The notes: generated by a model not told the origin, from the letters alone. 64,000 nt of DNA from Bacteroides luhongzhouii (GCF_009193295.2 NZ_CP059973.1:4216001-4280000); one strand, 5' to 3'; numbered from the stretch's first letter, positions 37,082 through 45,250 are shown. A program made the numbers and translations.

Positions 37082-37523
37082 AGTCTGCTATCGTTAATCC
37101 CAAACTCAATCCATTGAATCCTCCAAACATAGAATATTCCCATTCTGTCCGCATTTTACTTCCTACAGAAAGATAATTGCAGTATTCATCCTGCCGAATT
37201 ATTTCTTTCAATACACACATAATTCGCTGCAACTTGGCATAATGGAGCAATTCTTCCTCGTCAGTCTTACTACCGGAAGCAATCTTTTCACAAATAAAGA
37301 AGATTACCTGATTATCCTCCTGCCAGTTATCTTTGTTTTTAGAATCTCCTTCCGCATCCGGATAATTAGCACACAGAAACACGCCTGTTTTATCTTTGAG
37401 TTTCTTGACCATGTGTTCCTCTTTAACTGCTAGGAAACAACAATCAATCCTATCTTCGCTCTTCTGATTAACTTTAACCTGAAGCTCCACCATTAGTTCT
37501 CTGAACCGGATGATATCTATCAT
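37074..37523 (-). CDS. Hypothetical phage tail-region protein
   Basis: 149 residues, mixed alpha/beta, no known motif. It overlaps the next gene by 8 bp and the previous one closely; the position suggests a connector or tail-completion role. Confidence 0.55.
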   Translation of the reverse strand: MIDIIRFRELMVELQVKVNQKSEDRIDCCFLAVKEEHMVKKLKDKTGVFLCANYPDAEGDSKNKDNWQEDNQVIFFICEKIASGSKTDEEELLHYAKLQRIMCVLKEIIRQDEYCNYLSVGSKMRTEWEYSMFGGFNGLSLGLTIADYD

Positions 37524-38515
37524 AATGCAATTAAGTTATTCTGTTCAACATCTGCCATTTTAAAGGTAAACTCTATAGCTTTCAGGAGACTACGGTTAAA
37601 ACTACGTTCATAATTCTGTTTTGTCACAATAATAGGGAACCAACTATCTTCATACCAGATATCTACTTCTTGGGCATTCAACAGATTATGCCATAACTTA
37701 TAATCACTCTGCAGGAAAATAACCCCACTACTAACTGTATATTCATCCTTTGGTTTTACTCCGAATTTACGATCTACACCAAACATCTTCGCCGTATCAC
37801 TCTCATCATTGCCTTTCATAGTCATACCGCCTACGGTAGTCATTGTTTCCGGCATATCATATACGTTTTTATACCGGAAACGTTGAACCTCTTCATATCT
37901 CGTCTGATCTACCAAAAACTTAAAAACATCACTTCCTTTCACCAATTCATAACTACGGATCATTTCATTTATTTCAGGGAGAATATTTCCTATCCTTTCC
38001 ATGCCGGCATACAACGTTACAGGCATTTTTTCTCCTTTATGCACATACAACTGTCCCGTGTAAACTGCTCCGGACAAAGTACGAACATTCAATATTACTT
38101 TATCACCATCCGTAAACACACTACTTACATACTCCATTGCACCATTGCGTGTCACTTTTTCCCGGACCTCACTTAACCACCCCGGAGCCGATGCTTCTTT
38201 TTTTGTTTGTAAACGACTAAACATCACATAACTTTGTGAGTCCTGTGCTCCATTGATGAAGAAAGTAAAGGTACCTGCAGCATTTGTTTGCCAACTTGAT
38301 TCTCCTGCACACCATACCCCCCATAAGGCCAATTCGCAGAATTTACCAAGTCGCCGCACTCTTACCTGATAATTAGCGTCCGGAACATATTCCTCTTCCA
38401 ATACCGTTTTTCCTCCATATTTTACGGAGAAAGCAATGGAGGAATCCGTATCTATGATATAATCCAGCATTGTGGCACAGAACTCTTCCGGCCTGGGTCT
38501 TTGAATTACATTCAT
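37520..38515 (-). CDS. Hypothetical phage structural protein
   Basis: 331 residues with no recognised domain; beta-rich (YQVRVRRLGKFCELALWGVW, AGTFTFFINGAQDSQ). Overlaps its neighbours by 4 bp on both sides (ATGA type), so it is stoichiometrically linked to them. Likely part of the tail or neck. Confidence 0.55.
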   Translation of the reverse strand: MNVIQRPRPEEFCATMLDYIIDTDSSIAFSVKYGGKTVLEEEYVPDANYQVRVRRLGKFCELALWGVWCAGESSWQTNAAGTFTFFINGAQDSQSYVMFSRLQTKKEASAPGWLSEVREKVTRNGAMEYVSSVFTDGDKVILNVRTLSGAVYTGQLYVHKGEKMPVTLYAGMERIGNILPEINEMIRSYELVKGSDVFKFLVDQTRYEEVQRFRYKNVYDMPETMTTVGGMTMKGNDESDTAKMFGVDRKFGVKPKDEYTVSSGVIFLQSDYKLWHNLLNAQEVDIWYEDSWFPIIVTKQNYERSFNRSLLKAIEFTFKMADVEQNNLIAL

Positions 38516-39432
38516 AATCGCATATATTTGTTCTGTTTATCATTCTCCGGCAACAGGTTGTAGGTGACCGTCCCACCATCTCTTGCTTTCTTCATCTCAT
38601 CAATCCAAACCATAGCATCATCATTCATCCATTCGGATAATAACTTGATATCCTCAATAGATGCAGGATCGCTCTCCATTGCACCACTTGCAGACACATA
38701 TCCCCTGATTACTCCTGCTGGAATAATTTTCAGTTGCATACGTTTTAGGGCAATACTCATTCCCAATAACGCAACAGCTTTACAAGCTGCAAAATGCGCT
38801 TCATTATTTTCTTCCATAGTCAAAAGCGTATCCCATCCGTTTCCATACGCCTTCTTCACATGAAGTAATTGTGCCTCCTTGATGAATGGCAACAATAACA
38901 TAAAAGTACGCTCGCTCTTGTCAATAGGAAAATAGGTGTCAAAATCCGCTCCACTGCGTATCAGTAATAGCTGAGACATTTTATAAGCCCTGCTCTCTTT
39001 CCATTCCTTAATTTCGGAAGTATTGAGATAACGTATCAAAGCGTCTACTGCTTTATAATAATCTTCCATATGCCGGGCATCATCCCTATCTAATTGCCAT
39101 TCCCAAGGGAGCTTTTCACTGTTATCTGTAGCAATTTTGAATTTACGCCCATCATCTTCATGACTTAGATCATTTTTTTGGTACATACGTAATGTAGCCA
39201 ATAAAGCGATAGGCCGTTGTACTTTCTTTATAAGGTCTTGATCTGCATCCTCTTTTGTCTCTTTATACCAGCCTTCCACTTTTTTGTACAGTTCAACACC
39301 AATCAATGCGGAAATTTCCTCTGTTGCCAACTCAATATCAGTTATGATTTTATTGAAATCATTATTTGCATAATAATTCCCAGTGAGTTCCCGTAGTTCC
39401 CTACTACCATTATCATCCTTATTGAATATCAT
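38512..39432 (-). CDS. Head-tail connector-like phage protein (DUF6712-like)
   Basis: 306 residues, mostly helical. The start MIFNKDDNGSRELRELTGNYY and the two repeated halves (FNKIITDIELATEEIS / AHFAACKAVALLGMS) fit an uncharacterised family found next to portal genes in Bacteroidota phages. The DUF number is from memory and needs a profile search. Confidence 0.5.
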   Translation of the reverse strand: MIFNKDDNGSRELRELTGNYYANNDFNKIITDIELATEEISALIGVELYKKVEGWYKETKEDADQDLIKKVQRPIALLATLRMYQKNDLSHEDDGRKFKIATDNSEKLPWEWQLDRDDARHMEDYYKAVDALIRYLNTSEIKEWKESRAYKMSQLLLIRSGADFDTYFPIDKSERTFMLLLPFIKEAQLLHVKKAYGNGWDTLLTMEENNEAHFAACKAVALLGMSIALKRMQLKIIPAGVIRGYVSASGAMESDPASIEDIKLLSEWMNDDAMVWIDEMKKARDGGTVTYNLLPENDKQNKYMRL

Positions 39433-39442
39433 ACTATATCAT

Positions 39443-39751
39443 TTATTTGTTACGCTTTAATAAAGCATCTGCTTTGTATTTATCATCCAGCAACTTCATC
39501 ATTACCCGGAGTAATAATGTATCATCCGCTTTTTCTATATTTCCAAAAATTCCGGATTCTGCTACGGAAAACAGAATTCCACTCATTCCCAGACTTTGCT
39601 CCTTGGGCGTGTTCGCGTCCTGTGTTTCTTTCGTGAAGATGGATTCGAATGAAATCTCTATTCCATCAATAATAAATGTGCCTGTAAGCAAATAGTGACA
39701 GAAGAAAGCAAACCATGCATATACTCCCCACTGAACCTGCTTCGGCATCAT
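39443..39751 (-). CDS. Small hypothetical phage protein
   Basis: 102 residues with a hydrophobic segment near the start (VYAWFAFFCHYLLTGTFII). Either of two adjacent ATG codons may start it. It lies 10 bp before the connector-like gene; no family recognised. Confidence 0.55.
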   Translation of the reverse strand: MMPKQVQWGVYAWFAFFCHYLLTGTFIIDGIEISFESIFTKETQDANTPKEQSLGMSGILFSVAESGIFGNIEKADDTLLLRVMMKLLDDKYKADALLKRNK

Positions 39752-39778
39752 CCTAATCCTGTTTGAGTAGAAATTTAT

Positions 39779-40288
39779 TCATTCTTGCTTAAATTCTTCC
39801 CTGTATTTACCGTCAAAATCAGACTTTCCTATTTTTGCTCCCGGACAACGATAAAGAATACCACATAAGGCTTGCAATAAAGAAGGGTCCTGTGTATCAT
39901 TGTATCCATTCATCATCATAACCGCATTACGGAATTCCCCAAATGTCAAATCACTGCCATGAGAAAGCGGACCTTTATATTGTTTCCATTCAGGTAACAG
40001 ATTCTTTGTGCTTGAAAAGACAAGTTCAACCTCTTTCCCTTCCTTATCCTCACTCCACATCCATCCCAGCGTCAACGCTAATTCATCAATCAAAACATAA
40101 TAATCAATGCTGCTCTTTCTCCGGATGCCACGATTGGAAAGAACAAAACGGCACCACTCTCGTTTCACGTCCATTAAAGTAATTTTAGGGCGTTCAATCA
40201 ATTTCTGACGCAAGCGAAGCAAGTATAACCACTCTGCAGGAAGAACTTCCTCCCAACAATCCGGAAAATCTATCTGTTTGTTATTCAT
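39779..40288 (-). CDS. Hypothetical phage protein
   Basis: 169 residues, helical, Trp-rich start (CWEEVLPAEWLYLLRLRQKL). No recognised motif. It lies between the portal-like gene (2-bp gap) and the 102-residue gene (27-bp gap). Confidence 0.55.
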   Translation of the reverse strand: MNNKQIDFPDCWEEVLPAEWLYLLRLRQKLIERPKITLMDVKREWCRFVLSNRGIRRKSSIDYYVLIDELALTLGWMWSEDKEGKEVELVFSSTKNLLPEWKQYKGPLSHGSDLTFGEFRNAVMMMNGYNDTQDPSLLQALCGILYRCPGAKIGKSDFDGKYREEFKQE

Positions 40289-40290
40289 AA

Positions 40291-41649
40291 TTACACCTGA
40301 TTTGTTGCCCGTTTATCTGACGTTACATTATCCTCTTTATTGATAACCTTGCGATACATACCAACAAAAAGACCTTTCTTATGTGGAAAGTTTATTCGGA
40401 TTGCATCATTCAGAGCCTCCAACGCTATTTCCTCCGGGATTTGCGTATCAGCTCCATAGAAGATCTTTAATGCATATAGCATTTGGCTGCCACTGTCACC
40501 TTTGCCGTCGATGATGATGTTGGATAACGCAGGATTCAATCCAAAGCCGCTTGTAGTAGAGCTATCAGCTATCCTTGATATTTCCGCCTGTGCTGCGATG
40601 TATTTATCTACGTTCATTTCGATTGGCTCGATTTTCCATGATTGCAGGTTTCCGTCCTGATCCACAAAGTCCACACAAGTGAAGAATTTACCTGCATTCT
40701 TTTTACCGGCCATGACATCTGCAATCCTCTTGGTAAGTTCATCTCGCAAACGGTCTATTTCTTCGTATATCTGTGCTTCTCTCCATTCTTCGTGCATGGC
40801 ACGTATCATTTCTTCTTTCTGCCTCCAATACTCTTCCGGCTCATGAACAATGTATGCAGATGCAATCATATTCTCATTTAGATATTGGATTATTTCCGGA
40901 AGGGTATTAGCATCCAATAGCCAGGGAATCGAACCATGAAAACTGGAAATTGCATACATATTGCGCCCGAAACTACGCATACTATGATATTTCACAGCGG
41001 TTTCCGTAGCTGAAGGATTCCATTTATCGAAGATGCTATACAACATCATCCTCTTACTGGTATAACTGTCAAAGTCCCCAATAAGAAACTGTTTCACATC
41101 TTCCAATCTCCGGCTGTCATTCTCCGGCCATACCATCCGGCAATCTGTACTGTGAAGGGCTTCCAAACGGGTTATCCACGGTTTACCGATCCGGATTGAT
41201 TTGGCTGCATAGTATTTCACAAATACTCCTTTCATGTGATTGTACTCTACAAAAGCATTACGAATATAACTCCGATAATCCCATGTATCAAGCCATTCCT
41301 GTATCTCATTATCTATCAACCACTCTTGCACACGTTCATTGTTGACTACATTCACCCGATAAAGCATCGGACCTTGACCATACATCAAACCTGTTTTGCG
41401 ATCCAAAATGCCCGGTCCCAGATTATTCTTTTCAAGAATGTCACGTACTGTCTTCGGAAGATTATTATCAATTCCCCAGGGAACAACGCGAACTCCGGCT
41501 ATTGTCACCGGATCACCATCCCAGTTGGAGGAAGAACCATTAAAAAAACTACTTAGTTCATTGTTACCTAAACTCATATTGATGGCATAGGTACCTACTC
41601 CAGCATCAACAAACCGGAAGCCTCCAATTTTCTCCTTTATTTCAGCCAT
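40291..41649 (-). CDS. Portal-like protein
   Basis: 452 residues. The WGIDNNLPKTVRDILEKNNLGPGILDRKTGLMYGQGP opening, a long helical region with RLRDELTKRIADVMAG, and EISRIADSSTTSGFG resemble portal proteins of Bacteroidota phages (dodecameric DNA gate of the capsid). No catalytic residues to check, so the call rests on pattern, size and place at the head-to-tail transition. Confidence 0.6.
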   Translation of the reverse strand: MAEIKEKIGGFRFVDAGVGTYAINMSLGNNELSSFFNGSSSNWDGDPVTIAGVRVVPWGIDNNLPKTVRDILEKNNLGPGILDRKTGLMYGQGPMLYRVNVVNNERVQEWLIDNEIQEWLDTWDYRSYIRNAFVEYNHMKGVFVKYYAAKSIRIGKPWITRLEALHSTDCRMVWPENDSRRLEDVKQFLIGDFDSYTSKRMMLYSIFDKWNPSATETAVKYHSMRSFGRNMYAISSFHGSIPWLLDANTLPEIIQYLNENMIASAYIVHEPEEYWRQKEEMIRAMHEEWREAQIYEEIDRLRDELTKRIADVMAGKKNAGKFFTCVDFVDQDGNLQSWKIEPIEMNVDKYIAAQAEISRIADSSTTSGFGLNPALSNIIIDGKGDSGSQMLYALKIFYGADTQIPEEIALEALNDAIRINFPHKKGLFVGMYRKVINKEDNVTSDKRATNQV

Positions 41650-42085
41650 TATAATTCAATTTTCTATTTTCCAATATCCCTTTTAAGCGGGCGATTTCCG
41701 CATCACTCAAGCCATACATAACTCTCGAAATCAATCGGTTCAGCCCTCCATACATATTTTTTGCATACCATCTCGTATTTTTCTTCACCGGATTCCGGTT
41801 TGCTTTCATTCCCCAAACCGTCCGGTTTGTATCAACTTGATGCCGATTCTTCTTATTTCCCGCAATTTCAAAAGCACGACCATAAGAAAAGAAACTAACC
41901 TTTAATCCCGGATTCTCTCCGTCATGGAAAGTTTTATAATCTATGCTATCATGCAAAGCATCCGTCTGCATGAGCTCTCTTGTCTCTATAGCTTCAGTAA
42001 GTATATCACAAAGCCATTCTCCGTGCTGTGACAGTTCCTCCTCAATAAAAAGGGTCTTTAATTCCTTGCTTTCGTCACTTTCCAT
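41642..42085 (-). CDS. Hypothetical phage head/neck protein
   Basis: 147 residues, basic C-terminal half (KANRNPVKKNTRWYAKNMYGGLNRL) somewhat like minor head or tail-completion proteins. First gene after late promoter P4; overlaps the portal-like gene by 8 bp. Confidence 0.55.
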   Translation of the reverse strand: MESDESKELKTLFIEEELSQHGEWLCDILTEAIETRELMQTDALHDSIDYKTFHDGENPGLKVSFFSYGRAFEIAGNKKNRHQVDTNRTVWGMKANRNPVKKNTRWYAKNMYGGLNRLISRVMYGLSDAEIARLKGILENRKLNYNG

Positions 42086-42104
42086 TATTACACTAACTAT
42101 ATTG

Positions 42105-42140
42105 CAAAATTACATACGAGAAAGACCTTAAAAAAGGACA
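42105..42140 (-). promoter_or_regulatory. Phage late promoter P4 (portal-connector-tail operon)
   Basis: 15-bp box 42140-42126, 13-bp spacer, TAATTTTG (42112-42105), 19 bp before the ATG. Confidence 0.8.
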
Positions 42141-42141
42141 C

Positions 42142-42179
42142 AAAAAAGCCCCGACTGCACTCACAATCGGGGCTTTTTT
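42142..42179. terminator. Bidirectional terminator upstream of P4
   Basis: AAAAAAGCCCCGA pairs with TCGGGGCTTTTTT. Ends the 42193-42540 gene and isolates the accessory island from the portal operon. Confidence 0.9.
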
Positions 42180-42192
42180 ATTATTTCAAACC

Positions 42193-42540
42193 TTAGATTT
42201 GTTCAAATCCTTTCTGGGGATGAAATCTAACCGTTTCTACGAGTCCTAATTTTCCATATTCGTTCGGATCATTACCATAGTTTACAATAATCGTTATAAA
42301 ATCGTCATTGGTAACCATTCCTTCATAAGCTCGTTTTGTCTTTAAGTAGAAAGCAAGAGAACTGCATAACTTTACAAGTCCTTTCGTACTAAAGGAATGC
42401 CATAACAAGAAATTCACCTCTATTCTCATTTGCTCCAAAGCAACGGTAATGATGCCATCTTTTTCCCATTTCTGAAAAGCAATGATCTTATCAATTCCTG
42501 CTTTTTTCTGTTTTTCAAACTTTTGCTTTTTTGTAGTCAT
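42193..42540 (-). CDS. Hypothetical protein with a host-type promoter (moron-like)
   Basis: 115 residues from the ATG (MTTKKQKFEKQK); the longer frame begins with TTG inside the promoter and is rejected. Basic start, mixed alpha/beta, no family recognised. It has a textbook Bacteroides promoter and its own terminator, so it is probably expressed in the lysogen. Confidence 0.65.
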   Translation of the reverse strand: MTTKKQKFEKQKKAGIDKIIAFQKWEKDGIITVALEQMRIEVNFLLWHSFSTKGLVKLCSSLAFYLKTKRAYEGMVTNDDFITIIVNYGNDPNEYGKLGLVETVRFHPQKGFEQI

Positions 42541-42558
42541 AATGTTCTGTATATGAGA

Positions 42559-42589
42559 CAAAAGTACAAATCATTTAGCAGGAATCAAA
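42559..42589 (-). promoter_or_regulatory. Canonical Bacteroides promoter of the 42193-42540 gene
   Basis: TTTG (42589-42586), 19 bp, TACTTTTG (42566-42559); no phage late box at the -28 position. Confidence 0.75.
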
Positions 42590-42792
42590 TTTCTTTCTAT
42601 ATATACTTCCTCATTTAAATCTCCATTTTTCAGAGATTTACCATCTTTGCTACTATATTTCAGTTTTTTATCTCCGTATTTAATCACATCAGGTGTCATG
42701 CCTGTCTCTGATTTAATTTCATCAATGACTAAAAATAATTCGCGTAGGTCTTTTAAACCTGAAAGGAAATAATGTATCTCACTGTCTTTCAT
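42571..42792 (-). CDS. Tiny hypothetical protein, fourth of a coupled set
   Basis: 73 residues, acidic/basic mix (KDLRELFLVIDEIKSETG). Start overlaps the previous gene by 14 bp. Its 3' end overlaps the promoter of the next gene. Family unknown. Confidence 0.6.
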   Translation of the reverse strand: MKDSEIHYFLSGLKDLRELFLVIDEIKSETGMTPDVIKYGDKKLKYSSKDGKSLKNGDLNEEVYIERNLIPAK

Positions 42793-42988
42793 CTGAATCT
42801 CTTTTCTCGTTTACAACTATTCTTTGGTCATTCAAAGCTAAATCCAATTGATTACGAAGTTCTATTAGTTCTTCCCTAGCACAAGTGCATATATATTTAG
42901 AATATAAAGCAATAGTATATTCTTCCATGCACTTTATACCACCTGAATAACTACAGCTTTTTATAATTTTAAATATCGGATTACTCAT
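42779..42988 (-). CDS. Tiny hypothetical protein, third of a coupled set
   Basis: 69 residues with four cysteines (CSYSGGIKC, CTCAREE), possibly metal-binding; an internal ATG at 42928 (MEEYTIAL) is an alternative start. ATGA overlap with the upstream gene. Confidence 0.55.
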   Translation of the reverse strand: MSNPIFKIIKSCSYSGGIKCMEEYTIALYSKYICTCAREELIELRNQLDLALNDQRIVVNEKRDSDERQ

Positions 42989-43194
42989 AGTTTAACTCCT
43001 TTCTCTCCATTAGATTGGAGTGCATTTTGCAAACAAGCTATTAATTCAACAACTTCTTCAGCTGTCAATTCACACAATTCATAGTTACCTAGATAACTGA
43101 TATTATAGTTATATTCTCCTGATTCAGTATCAGTATGTTTACGTTCACTTGTCACAAAGATGTTTTTATTAGTTATAGATTTATCCCGTTTCAT
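42985..43194 (-). CDS. Tiny hypothetical protein, second of a coupled set
   Basis: 69 residues (MKRDKSITNKNIF). The C-terminal half ELTAEEVVELIACLQNAL is an amphipathic helix. ATGA overlaps on both sides. Confidence 0.6.
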   Translation of the reverse strand: MKRDKSITNKNIFVTSERKHTDTESGEYNYNISYLGNYELCELTAEEVVELIACLQNALQSNGEKGVKL

Positions 43195-43397
43195 AATGTA
43201 CCTCCTTTCATCATTGAAGCATTGATACGTATATTCACACGGCTATTACCCACGATGAAATTCATTTCACCGTTTTCATCTTTACTCGTCCAGACTTTAT
43301 CGTGTCCGGAAGTAATTAAATCACTAATTTCGTTGAAAAATTCTTTGACTTTCTTTGCCTCTACACATTTGGTGAGGACTTTCTTTTCTTTTTTCAT
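43191..43397 (-). CDS. Tiny hypothetical protein, first of a coupled set, start inside a hairpin
   Basis: 68 residues (MKKEKKVLTKCVEAKK). Its ATG lies at the very end of a perfect 22-bp inverted repeat in the leader, so translation is probably controlled by RNA structure. Four-gene overlapping set with the three genes downstream. Family unknown. Confidence 0.6.
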   Translation of the reverse strand: MKKEKKVLTKCVEAKKVKEFFNEISDLITSGHDKVWTSKDENGEMNFIVGNSRVNIRINASMMKGGTL

Positions 43398-43487
43398 AAT
43401 TGATGAACTGTTTTAGCGTTTTAGGCAATTTTCTTAAAACAAGAACGGTTGCCATTTCCCGAGTTCGCTAAAACAGTTCATCAATTA
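43397..43487. repeat. Perfect 22-bp inverted repeat at a start codon
   Basis: Arms 43397-43418 and 43466-43487, 47-nt centre. A second pair of complementary segments, 43446-43460 and 43512-43525, is interleaved with it, a pseudoknot-like arrangement. Confidence 0.8.
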
Positions 43488-43546
43488 ACTCCAGAGAGCA
43501 AAAGAAGATTGGGAAAGGCAACCGCCTATATCATAAGTAAGGGCAT

Positions 43547-43572
43547 AAAAAAAGCCCGCAATATTGTGAGCA
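43547..43572 (-). terminator. Leader terminator
   Basis: On the minus strand a CACAATATTGCGGGC-type stem with an upstream TGAGCA/TGCTCA helix, followed by seven T. Confidence 0.6.
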
Positions 43573-43620
43573 TTATCCGTTGCTCAATCCGGTATCATTA
43601 AGTGATAAACTGTTTTAGCA
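43547..43620 (-). ncRNA. Candidate short leader RNA / sRNA (~74 nt)
   Basis: Runs from a TTTG-N19-CATCTTTG promoter to the leader terminator. Its first 20 nt can pair with the second arm of the leader hairpin (43466-43487) and are a near-copy of the arm at the start codon. Confidence 0.45.
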
Positions 43621-43624
43621 CTGC

Positions 43625-43655
43625 AAAGATGAGGATAAAATTTGAAAATGCAAAA
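43625..43655 (-). promoter_or_regulatory. Promoter of the leader RNA
   Basis: TTTG (43655-43652), 19 bp, CATCTTTG (43632-43625); the surrounding sequence is similar to the promoter at 44318-44348. Confidence 0.6.
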
Positions 43656-43669
43656 GAAAAGTGGCATTT

Positions 43670-44083
43670 TTAAATGTAATCAATATTTAGTTTATTCAAT
43701 TCTTCTAGGAAGAAGCATATTGAAGCTTTATTGACTACAAATTGCCTTCTATTATCAAATAACAGAAATTTATCAGAACTACCCTCTAACGATGTTATTA
43801 GTAATGGCGTATGTCTTAATACATCTATATTCACATTTTTGCAGTCCATTTGCATGGAGTTTATCAATACTATCCTATCTTTGTGTTTTTCTATGGCTTC
43901 GTGGCAAATTACATATTCACCACCTTCCATATTGTTTATAACTCTATATCCATTTAAATATTCTTGAATCATATAAATATTACCTTCATCATGAGAACGA
44001 CCAATAACCAATCCTCCTCGACGGGCATCAACAACTTTTCCTTCTTTACAAAGTTGTTCAAATTCTTTTTTCGAAATAAACAT
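43670..44083 (-). CDS. Hypothetical prophage island protein
   Basis: 137 residues, alternating short strands and helices, ending in an amphipathic helix (ICFFLEELNKLNIDYI). No recognised motif. Followed by the promoter of the leader RNA and preceded by a structured leader with a terminator (44178-44234), so it may be attenuated. Confidence 0.6.
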   Translation of the reverse strand: MFISKKEFEQLCKEGKVVDARRGGLVIGRSHDEGNIYMIQEYLNGYRVINNMEGGEYVICHEAIEKHKDRIVLINSMQMDCKNVNIDVLRHTPLLITSLEGSSDKFLLFDNRRQFVVNKASICFFLEELNKLNIDYI

Positions 44084-44177
44084 CGTAAATTCGACGAATT
44101 AAATACTGCACTAAAAAATGAAGAAAATGAAATCCCGTCTTTAATACATGGTGGATATACACACTCATCACCTGTGC

Positions 44178-44234
44178 AAAAAAAATAGAGCCTGCATTTC
44201 ACAGCGGGCATGCTGCTACTCTACAAGCTCTATT
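44178..44234 (-). terminator. Large hairpin followed by T8
   Basis: AATAGAGC (44234-44227) pairs with GCTCTATT (44191-44184), with an inner GC-rich helix, and runs into TTTTTTTT on the minus strand. Confidence 0.6.
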
Positions 44235-44312
44235 AATCGCGATTATAAAAATATTCTAAATATAATGTAACCCGTATGCCCCCGTTTCACATCATATAAT
44301 CATGCAGTTATA
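44178..44312 (-). ncRNA. Candidate leader RNA / sRNA (~135 nt)
   Basis: Runs from a TTTG-N19-CATATTTG promoter to the large terminator hairpin, with no ORF. Either a free-standing RNA or the attenuated leader of the 43670-44083 gene. Confidence 0.4.
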
Positions 44313-44317
44313 CTGTA

Positions 44318-44366
44318 CAAATATGCGGATAATATCTGAAAGTGCAAAAGAAAAATATTATTTTTG
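44318..44366. promoter_or_regulatory. Overlapping divergent promoters
   Basis: Minus: TTTG (44348-44345), 19 bp, CATATTTG (44325-44318). Plus: TCTG (44335-44338), 20 bp, TATTTTTG (44359-44366). The two cannot easily fire together. Confidence 0.5.
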
Positions 44367-44384
44367 TGGAAAACATCAAGCTAT

Positions 44385-44627
44385 ATGTTCGAAATAGAGT
44401 TAGCTACTTATCACAAGAATTTAGAACGCCTTCGCGAAGAAAATCCTTTGGGTGGTTATGTCGTAATCAAAGAAAATGAGATTTTAGACGTATGGATAAA
44501 CGATCTTGATGCTCTCAAAGAGGGCGTTAAAGCGTTTGGACGCATTCAATTTATGATTAAAGACATCAATGAGAAGCCTATAAACATTAGCGCATTTGGT
44601 AGTGCCAGTAGTAAAATGAATCTATGA
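44385..44627 (+). CDS. Small hypothetical protein, only rightward gene of the island
   Basis: 80 residues from MFEIELATYHKN (an in-frame start seven codons upstream overlaps the promoter). GGYVVIKENEILDVWINDLDALKEGVKAFGRIQFMIKDI looks like a small alpha/beta family of unknown function. Own promoter and terminator; probably expressed in the lysogen. Confidence 0.65.
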   Translation: MFEIELATYHKNLERLREENPLGGYVVIKENEILDVWINDLDALKEGVKAFGRIQFMIKDINEKPINISAFGSASSKMNL

Positions 44628-44688
44628 AAAGCTAATATCTTTAATTTATGATAATATGATAAGTCCGGCTATTTACTAATAAAAAAAT

Positions 44689-44711
44689 AAAGCGGAGAAA
44701 AACTCCGCTTT
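44689..44711. terminator. Bidirectional terminator
   Basis: AAAGCGGAG / CTCCGCTTT stem between convergent genes. Confidence 0.75.
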
Positions 44712-44717
44712 AACTTA

Positions 44718-45113
44718 TCATTTCTTATGCTTTTTATCATACTCCTCTTTCGTAATGAGCCCTTCTTTCAATTGTTCATCAGAAGTGACCTTTTTCGATA
44801 ATAACCAATGGTATGTATTTTGATTACTAGCTGTTACAACATAAGCTTGTTCAAACTCCCATCCGCGCTTTCCCATATAGTTCATAGCATCTACCATAGA
44901 GTTAAACTCTAATTTTTCACCCTCATCATCAACTAAATATTGCTTGGCATCACCAGACCAATATTTAGTTTTTTGCCCGAAATCGACAGTTACAATAACT
45001 TTAGTACTCATAAACTTACCCATACCGAGTAATTCACAAAACACTTTGTATGACTCTTGAGCCATTACATTGACGCTGACAAACATCAGCATTAGAAAAA
45101 TAATCTTCTTCAT
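44718..45113 (-). CDS. Secreted hypothetical protein (lysogenic-conversion candidate)
   Basis: 131 residues with a clear signal peptide (MKKIIFLMLMFVSVNVMAQ, cleavage after the Ala or Gln) and a C-terminal EQLKEGLITKEEYDKKHKK that is SHOCT-like. Monocistronic, with a Bacteroides promoter 140 bp upstream. Not a usual virion or lysis protein; exported by the lysogen into the periplasm or outside. Function unknown. Confidence 0.75.
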   Translation of the reverse strand: MKKIIFLMLMFVSVNVMAQESYKVFCELLGMGKFMSTKVIVTVDFGQKTKYWSGDAKQYLVDDEGEKLEFNSMVDAMNYMGKRGWEFEQAYVVTASNQNTYHWLLSKKVTSDEQLKEGLITKEEYDKKHKK

Positions 45114-45250
45114 TTTTTTTAATATTTAGTTAAAAATGTGTGTCTGTATACAAGAACATCTCCTTATATTGTGCATTAACTAGAACCATCTACAACCTAA
45201 TACAGATTGCACGATCTGCAGAGATGAATCTTTTGTTTGTGCCTAGTGTA

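Larger units (their letters stand above)
44084..44384. other. 301-bp divergent regulatory region
   Basis: No gene. Overlapping face-to-face promoters (minus: 44318-44348; plus: 44335-44366) and a large terminator hairpin (44178-44234). Confidence 0.6.

Noticed and set aside
39443..40288. Programmed-frameshift tail assembly chaperone pair
   Set aside because: The two ORFs do not overlap and no slippery heptamer was seen at the junction.
42541..42561. Longer version of the 42193-42540 gene
   Set aside because: It would begin with TTG inside the -7 box of its own promoter.
43969..44211. Minus-strand 80-codon ORF
   Set aside because: It starts inside the terminator hairpin and overlaps the 43670-44083 gene in another frame.
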